A stretch of DNA of 6,707 nt from Melioribacteraceae bacterium (GTDB lineage: Bacteria > Bacteroidota > Ignavibacteria > Ignavibacteriales > Melioribacteraceae). The stretch is from the NCBI GenBank assembly GCA_027036655.1, contig JALWEC010000482.1, forward strand, positions 1 through 6,707, given 5' to 3'. A model generated the notes under the pieces. The model worked only from the letters and a program-made list of their open reading frames with translations, searched no databases and was not told the origin of the DNA. Positions 1-5,581 of the stretch are shown one piece after another (the stretch's first letter is position 1; every line of letters begins with the position of its first letter). The translations under genes and the position numbers were made by a program.

Positions 1-1
1 T

Positions 2-1537
2 AACAACATTCAAATAGCAATAAATAAAGAGCCGCGCAATATCAATTACCGTTTTTTGGCGGCTTCGATATACAAATACGCCCATTTAAGGGATTCCGCC
101 GTAACGCAGTTTAAGGCAATACTTAAAGCCGATTCCACTAACCCCAAAGCTCTGTTCGGGTTGGCGAAGCTCTATGAAGCCAAACGTCCAATGGAAGCAA
201 TGGAGCTTTATAAAAAAACGCTTGATGTTGTCGGTCCCGATTGGGAAGTTCTTCTTGCAATGGCGGATTTAAGCGAAAGATTGGGTCGGCTTGAAAAGAC
301 AATCGATTATGTGAAAAAGCTGATTTCATTGGCTCCCTCTAATCTCAATCTTAAAAAAATACTTATCGAGCTTTACATACGTGATAAAAAATATAACGAA
401 GCCCTTACGGTTCTCGATAATCTGATTCCGCTTTTCCCCAACGATTTGAACCTGATAGAATATAAGGCGCATATTTATGTGATAAAAAAAGAATGGGGCA
501 AAAGTTTTGAAGAGTACCGGAAAATCATCGGGAGCAACGACGTTAAATTCAATAAAAAGTTTTTGATTGCCGCTTCATTTATTAACCAAGCTCAAACCGA
601 TAACGATACCACGCTTCTTCCGTATGCCGAAAAATTAATGCTGCGGATAGATTCCGATTCTTTGGACTGGCGCGTCAAAGCGGCTCTCGGCGATATTTAT
701 CAACGGGAGCGTAAAGACAGTCTTGCGATTGATTACTTGAAGCAAGCCGTAAATCTTGCCGAATGGAACAGTACAATTTGGGTGCAGCTCGGCGGACTTT
801 TATTCGACAATCATAAATATGACGAAGCAATTGCGGAAATGACAAAAGCTGTGGACCATTTTCCCGATAACTTTGTAGTCAATATAATTTTGGGATTGTC
901 GTATTCTCAGAAAGGGGAAAATTTGAAAGCGAAAAAGTATTTGATGAAAGCCGTATCGTTAAACCCCAATGATTTGAACGCTAATTCGGCTCTCGGCTTT
1001 ACTCTTTATCAACTTAAGGAATACAAAGACGCCGAAAAATATTTGCGTAACGCAATCAAGATTTCGCCCGATAACTCGCAAATATACGGTATGCTCGGAA
1101 TGATTTACGACGATCAAAAGGAGTGGCAAAAATGCGACGAAGCGTATAAAAAAGCGCTTTCGATTGATTCTACAAGCGCGCTTACAATGAACAACTATGC
1201 TTATTCACTGACAAAGCGCGATTCTTCCAATCTTAAATATGCGCTTGAGTTGGTGAACAAAGCTCTTGAAAAAGAGCCGGAAAATTCCTCTTATCTTGAC
1301 ACGAAAGGGTGGGTTTTGTACAAAATGGGTAAACCTAAAGAAGCCGCCGATTATGTTCTTCGCGCCCTGAAAAAGGACGGAAAGAATGAAGAAGTCCTTA
1401 AGCATATGGCGGAAATATACAAGGCGCTCGGAGAGGATGCGAAAGCGAACGAATATTTTAAGAAAGTTAAAGAAGCTGCAAAGGTGAAGGAAGCCGCGCG
1501 GGAAAAACCGGTTGGCAAAAAAGGAAATGAACAATGA
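2..1537 (+). CDS. Tetratricopeptide-repeat (TPR) protein, 5' end outside window
   Basis: TPR scaffold protein, probably a protein-protein interaction platform in the envelope; the exact partner is unknown. The reading frame is open from base 2, so the 511 visible residues are only the C-terminal part, and any signal peptide lies outside the window. About twelve TPR units can be read end to end, with the usual pattern of small residues, Tyr/Leu at helix contacts and a Pro-Asn/Asp turn between units (for example at SLNPND, KISPDN and EKEPEN). The last units carry NNYAY (visible residues 397-401) and YLDTKGW (431-437). This resembles the C-terminal signature of bacterial TPR proteins often encoded next to lolB in Proteobacteria; that comparison is from memory. 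The C-terminus is a Lys/Ala/Glu-rich tail. The stop codon overlaps the next start as ATGA, so the two genes are translationally coupled. The TPR assignment is certain; the cellular role is not. Confidence 0.9.
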   Translation, partial: NNIQIAINKEPRNINYRFLAASIYKYAHLRDSAVTQFKAILKADSTNPKALFGLAKLYEAKRPMEAMELYKKTLDVVGPDWEVLLAMADLSERLGRLEKTIDYVKKLISLAPSNLNLKKILIELYIRDKKYNEALTVLDNLIPLFPNDLNLIEYKAHIYVIKKEWGKSFEEYRKIIGSNDVKFNKKFLIAASFINQAQTDNDTTLLPYAEKLMLRIDSDSLDWRVKAALGDIYQRERKDSLAIDYLKQAVNLAEWNSTIWVQLGGLLFDNHKYDEAIAEMTKAVDHFPDNFVVNIILGLSYSQKGENLKAKKYLMKAVSLNPNDLNANSALGFTLYQLKEYKDAEKYLRNAIKISPDNSQIYGMLGMIYDDQKEWQKCDEAYKKALSIDSTSALTMNNYAYSLTKRDSSNLKYALELVNKALEKEPENSSYLDTKGWVLYKMGKPKEAADYVLRALKKDGKNEEVLKHMAEIYKALGEDAKANEYFKKVKEAAKVKEAAREKPVGKKGNEQ

Positions 1538-2325
1538 AAAGGATTTACTTTTATTTTTTAACAGGCTTGTTTGTTCTCGGGCTGGCGAGCGGTTGCGTCG
1601 AAAAAAAAGTTGTTAAAAGAGAATCTGTAATTCCCGCCGAAAGAGTAATGATTAAAATGGAGGCGAAGCGAAGAAGAGTAAAAACGTTTCTCGGGAAAGG
1701 AGAGATTCATATTCGCGCTAAATCGAATGAAAACAAATTTAATTTCATCCTAAAATTTAAGAAGCCCGATTCACTATATGTAGCCGGTTACGGACCGTTC
1801 GGGATAACGATTGCGGAGTTCATTCTTACCGACGACTCTTTTGAGTATTACGATGACGTAAACAACAAAGTTTATCGCGGGGAAAATCCGGGAAGAATAA
1901 TCGATAAAATTTTTAATATTAATCTCGCTCCGAATGAATTTCGGAATCTGCTTATCGGTCTTGCGGATTTTAATCTCGATTTAAGACGCGCCCCCAAAAA
2001 ATATTTTTACGATAAAAACCATTTTCACCTCGTTTTTCGGGATTCGGCAAACGCAATCAGAAAATATGAAATCGAAAGGAAAGAGATGGCGCTTGAAGAG
2101 TTTGATCTTACCGGCGGAAAATCAAGCGCGGTTAAGCTGAATGTGAAATATTCCGATTTCAAAGATTACGCTCGCGGAAAATTATTTCTTCCGTCAAGAA
2201 TAAAAGTTGTTAGTAAAAATCCTTTTACCTCGCTGAATATTACCTACAAACATATTGAGATAAATAAAAAAATATCTTCGCTCAGATTTATAATTCCAAA
2301 CGATGCGCAAGTTATTGAATGGTAG
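1534..2325 (+). CDS. LolB-like outer-membrane lipoprotein (DUF4292-type)
   Basis: Predicted lipoprotein of 263 residues, probably receiving lipoproteins from LolA and inserting them into the outer membrane. The N-terminus has MKR, a hydrophobic core and the lipobox LASGC, so Cys21 should be lipidated and become residue 1. The rest looks like the incomplete beta-barrel LolA/LolB fold: alternating strands, then GPFG at 87-90, NEFRNLLIGL at 134-143 and LPSRIKV at 219-225. By eye these line up in order with E. coli LolB segments NPLGS (containing the functional Leu68), NSLRQWILGL and MPANMEL, with Phe89 in the Leu68 place. I recognise the overall type as DUF4292, a family of the Bacteroidota group. 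The start is fixed by the lipobox, by AAGGAA at 1521-1526 seven bases upstream and by the ATGA overlap. The gene lies behind a TPR gene, as lolB does in Pseudomonas. The lipoprotein call is near certain; the LolB role is a well-supported inference. Confidence 0.85.
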   Translation: MKRIYFYFLTGLFVLGLASGCVEKKVVKRESVIPAERVMIKMEAKRRRVKTFLGKGEIHIRAKSNENKFNFILKFKKPDSLYVAGYGPFGITIAEFILTDDSFEYYDDVNNKVYRGENPGRIIDKIFNINLAPNEFRNLLIGLADFNLDLRRAPKKYFYDKNHFHLVFRDSANAIRKYEIERKEMALEEFDLTGGKSSAVKLNVKYSDFKDYARGKLFLPSRIKVVSKNPFTSLNITYKHIEINKKISSLRFIIPNDAQVIEW

Positions 2326-3551
2326 TTCGAATATCTAAAATAATTTTTTTGCTCGCGGTTTTCAGCGCTGCGGTTAGCGGTCAAACCGTGCGGGAGATAA
2401 AGTCAAAAAACAGAGAGCTTTCCAAAATTCGGGAAGAAATCAGCCGGCTCGAAAAGGATGTGAGTAAATTGTCCCTGAGAGAAAAATCAGCGGGAGCGGA
2501 ACTTGAAAATATCGAAAAACAGATTTTTCTGGTTGAGAGATTAATCGAAAAAACGAACCGGCAAATTAAGAAAACTAAAATCCGTATATCCGAACTCGGG
2601 AGTTCAATCGCCGGATTGGAGAAAGAGAAAAAAAGAATTAATGCGGCTCTTAATCAATATGCCGTGTGGCTTTATGAATCTCGCGATGTCGGACTTCTTG
2701 ATTTTCTTCTCAATTCCAAATCTTTTAATGAAGCGTACGATAAGGTTTATTACTTCATCTTCTTTAACCGTTCCGTTAAGGAACAAATCAAAAAACTGAA
2801 TGAAATTAAATCCGAATTGCAACTAAAAAAATCTCGATTAACAGAGAAAGAAAGGACGCTGAAAACTCTTGTTGCCGAAAACAAAAAAACAGCGGTAAAA
2901 TTAAAAAAGAAGTTAGCCGAACAAAAAACGTTGCTCGCGGAAATCAGAAAAAACAAGAAGCGGAAAGCCGCACTTGTTGAGAGGAAGAGAAAAAGCGCAA
3001 AGGAAATTGCCGGATTAATCAATAGTTTGATTAAGAAAGAAAAGGAGATAGAAGAAGCCAAACGTAAGGAGAAGCTTGCCGCCGCAAAAAAAATCAAGAA
3101 GAACAAAACGACGGCTGAAAAGAAAAATATCTATTTCCCGAATGTTAAATTCGGCGTGCTAAAAGGGAAACTTCCCTGGCCCGTAAAAGGAGGACGCATA
3201 GTAAAGAAGTTCGGGAAGGTTAGAAACAAAAGACTGAAGACGGTTACGGTAAATTCCGGTATTGATATAAAAACCGGTCGCGGCAAGGTAGTGCGCGCCG
3301 TCGCAGGAGGCGTTGTTTCCACGATAGCCTGGCTTCCCGGTTTCGGAAGCGTTGTGATTGTTTCGCACAATAAGAAATACAGAACTGTTTACGGGCGACT
3401 CGGGAACATTAAAGTTGAAGAAGGTGAAAAAGTAAAAGCGGGGGAAGTCCTCGGGGATGTATCCGAAAGTGTGGAAGGAAATATCCTCCATTTTGAAATT
3501 TGGAAAGAAAGAAAATACCAAAACCCGCAGAAGTGGCTGGTGAGAAAATGA
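2319..3551 (+). CDS. envC: EnvC-like murein hydrolase activator (coiled coil plus degenerate LytM/M23 domain)
   Basis: A 410-residue exported protein, probably a periplasmic activator of N-acetylmuramoyl-L-alanine amidases in septal cell-wall splitting. Residues 1-21 form a signal peptide (RISK, hydrophobic run, AVSG before Gln22). Residues about 25-265 are a Lys/Glu-rich coiled coil broken near 115-150. Residues about 283-410 are a LytM/peptidase M23 domain ending in NPQKWL, very like the NPQPWL end of E. coli EnvC. Catalytic M23 enzymes have HxGxD, YxHL and HLHFE. Here the places read NSGID (312-316), YGRL (358-361) and ILHFE (389-393). Asp316 and His391 remain, but the first zinc-binding His is Asn312 and the other two His are Arg360 and Ile389, so the enzyme should be inactive, as in EnvC. 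The ATG lies inside the preceding gene's end (ATGGTAG) with no clear Shine-Dalgarno, suggesting reinitiation. The end overlaps the next start as ATGA. A general M23 label would also be used by pipelines. Confidence 0.88.
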   Translation: MVVRISKIIFLLAVFSAAVSGQTVREIKSKNRELSKIREEISRLEKDVSKLSLREKSAGAELENIEKQIFLVERLIEKTNRQIKKTKIRISELGSSIAGLEKEKKRINAALNQYAVWLYESRDVGLLDFLLNSKSFNEAYDKVYYFIFFNRSVKEQIKKLNEIKSELQLKKSRLTEKERTLKTLVAENKKTAVKLKKKLAEQKTLLAEIRKNKKRKAALVERKRKSAKEIAGLINSLIKKEKEIEEAKRKEKLAAAKKIKKNKTTAEKKNIYFPNVKFGVLKGKLPWPVKGGRIVKKFGKVRNKRLKTVTVNSGIDIKTGRGKVVRAVAGGVVSTIAWLPGFGSVVIVSHNKKYRTVYGRLGNIKVEEGEKVKAGEVLGDVSESVEGNILHFEIWKERKYQNPQKWLVRK

Positions 3552-4219
3552 AATTTTTAAGAAAGTTTGCAGCAGGCGATATTGAAGGCAATGCGAGTTA
3601 TAAAATGCGTCAAAAAAGATTTTCCATATTCAAGGAATTTATTAATAATAAAATGGGAGGAGATGATACATTTATTTTACTCGACATCGGAGGCTCAAAT
3701 TATTATTGGGAGCATTTTAAGAAATTTCTGGATAAACGAATCAAACTTTTTTTAATTAATATTGAAAGAGATGCAATGGTTGGTTATCCCGGGATTGTCG
3801 GAGATGCTCGCAACTTGGCATTTTTGAAAAGCAGCTCTGTGGATTTAATATTATCAAATTCTTTAATTGAGCATTTAGGAGGGTACGAAGAACAAAAACA
3901 GTTTGCAAAAGAGATACAACGTGTAGGACGTTTTTATTTTTTACAGACTCCCGCTTTCTTGTTCCCCCTGGAACCACACTTTTTATTTCCGTTTTTTCAT
4001 TGGCTGCCAAAGTCCGTCAGATTATTTTTGGCGACAAGGTTTTCGTTAGGGTGGTATCAAAAAGCCGCTGATATAAATGAAGCTAAAAAAATGGTTGAAG
4101 AAATTCGGATTATGAAAAAAAAGGAGCTTAGGAAAATTTTCCCTAATGCTAATATATTAACCGAATATTGGGGAATATTCCCAAAATCATATATGGTAAT
4201 TGGCAAAGGTCATTCGTGA
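3548..4219 (+). CDS. Class I SAM-dependent methyltransferase (Methyltransf_11-like), glycan-locus type
   Basis: A 223-residue cytoplasmic protein with the Rossmann-like SAM-binding signature: motif I LDIGGS at 45-50, an acidic end of strand 2 at NIERD (71-75), GDAR at 85-88, and DLILSNSLIEHL at 99-110, the post-strand-4 segment typical of Methyltransf_11 proteins. After it comes QTPAFLFPLEPHF (133-145) followed by HWLP (151-154). This is the TP-x-FPxEPH-HWLP pattern I associate with methyltransferases in polysaccharide and glycosyltransferase clusters. The substrate cannot be told from sequence; a sugar, lipid-linked glycan or related small molecule is likely given the flippase next door. I chose the ATG at 3548, which overlaps the EnvC-like stop as ATGA. 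A longer reading frame opens at a TTG at 3500, but that extension lies inside the upstream gene. The gene is about 34% GC by hand count, lower than the genes before it. Confidence 0.82.
   Translation: MKFLRKFAAGDIEGNASYKMRQKRFSIFKEFINNKMGGDDTFILLDIGGSNYYWEHFKKFLDKRIKLFLINIERDAMVGYPGIVGDARNLAFLKSSSVDLILSNSLIEHLGGYEEQKQFAKEIQRVGRFYFLQTPAFLFPLEPHFLFPFFHWLPKSVRLFLATRFSLGWYQKAADINEAKKMVEEIRIMKKKELRKIFPNANILTEYWGIFPKSYMVIGKGHS
4205..4209 (+). promoter_or_regulatory. Ribosome binding site deciding the flippase start
   Basis: AAAGG lies nine bases before the ATG at 4219, inside the end of the methyltransferase gene. It supports 4219 over the longer TTG start at 4168 and over the GTG at 4216. The motif is short and could occur by chance in this purine-rich DNA. 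Confidence 0.5.
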
Positions 4220-5472
4220 TGTTTCAAGACCATAAAATATTGATAAAAAACTTCTCCTCGCTGACAATTTTACAAATTAGCAACTATCTTTTCCCTCTGA
4301 TTACTTTTCCGTATCTCGTACGGGTTTTAGGCCCGGAGAAATTCGGTTTAATAAATTTTGCTGCGGCTTTTGTAGCGTATTTTACGGTGTTAACCGATTA
4401 CGGATTTAACCTTTCGGCAACGCGGGAAATATCTATTCACAGAAAAGATATCGAAAAGGTCAGCTCTCTGTTTTCAAATGTGATGACGACAAAACTGATA
4501 CTATTTATTGCCGGAGCGATTGTTTTTCTTCCTCTCTTATTTTTAATTCCCAAGTTTTCCGCCGATTATCCGATTTACCTGGGAACATATCTATTTGTTT
4601 TCGGAAGCGTTCTTTTCCCTGTTTGGTTTTTTCAGGGAATGGAACAGATGAAATATATTACGATAATTAACATCGGCGTAAAGGCTCTTTGGTTAGTTTC
4701 AATTTTTGTTTTTATTAAATCCTCCGCCGATGTTTTAACGCTTGTTTTTTTGAACTCAGGTTCATTAATAATAATCGGGGTAATTAGTCTGATTGTAATA
4801 AAGAAGAAGTTCAATGTTTTTTTCAAAAGACCGCTTGCCAAGGAGATTAAGCGGCAGCTTTCGGAAGGATGGTATTACTTTGTTTCCACTGCGTCGATTA
4901 CGCTTTATACAAACTCAAATATTTTCATACTCGGACTTTTTACAAACAACGAAGTCGTAGGGTATTTTGCCGCTGCGGATAAACTCCGGATGGCGATACA
5001 AGGATTGTTCGGGAATGCCGCCCAAACCGTTTTTCCTCATTTATCACTAATGTTCAAGGAATCAAAAATTAAAGCGGTTCGTTTTGTTAAAAAATATCTC
5101 CGTTTAAGTTTGCTTGCCGCGGCAATCGTTACGTTAACGGTTTTTATTTTTTCAAGGGAAATTGTTATTGTGATCCTCGGACAAAATTATTTGAGTTCGC
5201 TGCCGGTTTTTCGGGTTATTCTTTTCCTTCCGATTATTATATTGATAAGCAATATTTACGGAATTCAAGTAATGTTGAATCTCGGATATAAAAAGGAGTT
5301 CTTTAAAGTGATTTTTTATGCGGGAATCGGGAATCTGGTTTTGTCTTTTGTTTTGGTCCCAAAGTTTTATGCAATCGGTACGGCTTTTGCGGTAACGATT
5401 ACGGAGATAATTGTATCTCTCGGTATGTGGGGATTTACACATAGAAAGAGTCTGCTGAAGGAAAGCGATTAG
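4219..5472 (+). CDS. Polysaccharide flippase, Wzx/RfbX family (MOP superfamily)
   Basis: A 417-residue inner-membrane protein that should move lipid-linked oligosaccharide units (O-antigen, capsule or exopolysaccharide) from the cytoplasmic to the periplasmic face. Hydrophobic segments cover most of the length, about twelve, consistent with the 12-14 helices of the family, and the size is normal. Family landmarks are the N-terminal NYLFPLITFPYLVRVLGPE (22-40) with FGLINF just after, TDYGFNLSATREIS (59-72), WFFQGMEQMKYI (136-147) and SNIYGIQVMLNLG (344-356). The Arg/Glu pair at the end of TDYGFNLSATRE is typical of RfbX-like flippases. ATG at 4219 overlaps the methyltransferase stop by one base (TGATG) and has AAAGG nine bases upstream; an in-frame TTG at 4168 would add 17 residues that lie inside the upstream gene. 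It is probably the operon's last gene, since a 109-bp gap with promoters follows. No obvious intrinsic terminator is seen after it. The sugar specificity is not readable. Confidence 0.92.
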   Translation: MFQDHKILIKNFSSLTILQISNYLFPLITFPYLVRVLGPEKFGLINFAAAFVAYFTVLTDYGFNLSATREISIHRKDIEKVSSLFSNVMTTKLILFIAGAIVFLPLLFLIPKFSADYPIYLGTYLFVFGSVLFPVWFFQGMEQMKYITIINIGVKALWLVSIFVFIKSSADVLTLVFLNSGSLIIIGVISLIVIKKKFNVFFKRPLAKEIKRQLSEGWYYFVSTASITLYTNSNIFILGLFTNNEVVGYFAAADKLRMAIQGLFGNAAQTVFPHLSLMFKESKIKAVRFVKKYLRLSLLAAAIVTLTVFIFSREIVIVILGQNYLSSLPVFRVILFLPIIILISNIYGIQVMLNLGYKKEFFKVIFYAGIGNLVLSFVLVPKFYAIGTAFAVTITEIIVSLGMWGFTHRKSLLKESD

Positions 5473-5499
5473 TTTTTATTGGTTATTCTGTAAAATGAT

Positions 5500-5528
5500 T
5501 TGACAAAATACCCGCCTTTTTGTAAAAT
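5500..5528 (+). promoter_or_regulatory. Candidate promoter P1 of the ATPase gene
   Basis: A consensus -35 box TTGACA (5500-5505, the end of repeat copy 1) is followed after 17 bp by TAAAAT (5523-5528, within repeat copy 2), five of six matches to TATAAT. Transcription would begin near 5535, giving a leader of about 47 bases. The boxes are built from the repeat itself, so a factor binding the repeats would cover the promoter. This assumes a standard sigma-70-type consensus, which is not the rule in all Bacteroidota. Confidence 0.55.
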
Positions 5529-5529
5529 G

Positions 5530-5571
5530 ATTTGACAAAAAACTATTTTCTTGTAAAATAGAGTGTCAAAT
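5530..5571 (+). repeat. Nested inverted repeat (42 bp) ending at the ATPase ribosome binding site
   Basis: The outer arms ATTTGACA (5530-5537) and TGTCAAAT (5564-5571) are exact reverse complements of 8 bp. Inside them CTATTTT (5543-5549) and AAAATAG (5555-5561) are exact reverse complements of 7 bp around a 5-base loop. The two stems are separated by 5 bases on the left and 2 on the right. There is no T tract after it, so it is not a standard terminator. It may be a DNA operator, or a hairpin in read-through RNA from the upstream operon, where it would abut the Shine-Dalgarno sequence. Confidence 0.7.
5532..5559 (+). promoter_or_regulatory. Candidate promoter P2 of the ATPase gene
   Basis: TTGACA (5532-5537, end of repeat copy 2) is followed after 16 bp by TAAAAT (5554-5559, start of repeat copy 3). 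Transcription would begin near 5566, giving a leader of about 16 bases that still contains the ribosome binding site at 5572-5575. Together with P1 it makes a tandem promoter pair phased by the repeats. Confidence 0.55.
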
Positions 5572-5575
5572 AGGA
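5572..5575 (+). promoter_or_regulatory. Ribosome binding site of the ATPase gene
   Basis: AGGA sits six bases before the ATG at 5582 and begins immediately after the right arm of the inverted repeat. This fixes 5582 as the start. Confidence 0.65.
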
Positions 5576-5581
5576 ATAATT

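Larger units (their letters stand above)
5489..5568 (+). repeat. Three-copy tandem repeat array upstream of the ATPase gene
   Basis: TGTAAAATGATTTGACAAAA occurs twice without mismatch, at 5489-5508 and 5521-5540. A third, degenerate copy at 5552-5568 keeps TGTAAAAT and then diverges (12 of 17 core positions match). Start-to-start distances are 32 and 31 bp, close to three helical turns, so the copies would face the same side of the DNA. The 17-base core TGTAAAATGATTTGACA is itself a near palindrome (TGT-AAAT-ATTT-ACA, one mismatched pair around a central G), as expected of a site for a dimeric DNA-binding protein. The intervening DNA, of 11-12 bp, is not repeated, and three copies are too few and too close for a CRISPR array. 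Confidence 0.85.

Noticed and set aside
1205..1534. Minus-strand open frame of 109 codons opposite the end of the TPR gene
   Set aside because: It lies wholly within a strongly supported TPR coding region and has a composition expected of an antisense shadow.
2750..3106. Minus-strand open frame of 118 codons opposite the EnvC-like coiled coil
   Set aside because: It is a Phe/Ser/Leu-rich shadow of the Lys/Glu-rich coiled coil on the other strand, with no recognisable domain.
3500..3547. Longer methyltransferase starting at a TTG
   Set aside because: The extra 16 residues overlap the end of the EnvC-like gene, while ATG at 3548 makes the same ATGA junction seen elsewhere in this operon.
4168..4218. 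Longer flippase starting at a TTG
   Set aside because: The 17 added residues overlap the methyltransferase, and the family normally begins a few residues before the first hydrophobic segment, as with ATG 4219.
5473..5488. Intrinsic terminator after the flippase gene
   Set aside because: There is a T-rich stretch but no GC-rich hairpin before it, so I could not support a terminator.
5489..5568. Short CRISPR array
   Set aside because: Repeat cores are 17-20 bp with gaps of only 11-12 bp, the third copy is degenerate, and no cas gene is present; the promoter reading fits better.
5489..5568. Bacteroidota-type promoter (TTTG at -33 with TAnnTTTG at -7)
   Set aside because: TTTG words are present, but the -7 element reads ATGATTTG and the TTTG-to-TTTG distance of 32 bp is too long; TTGACA with TAAAAT at 16-17 bp fits much better.
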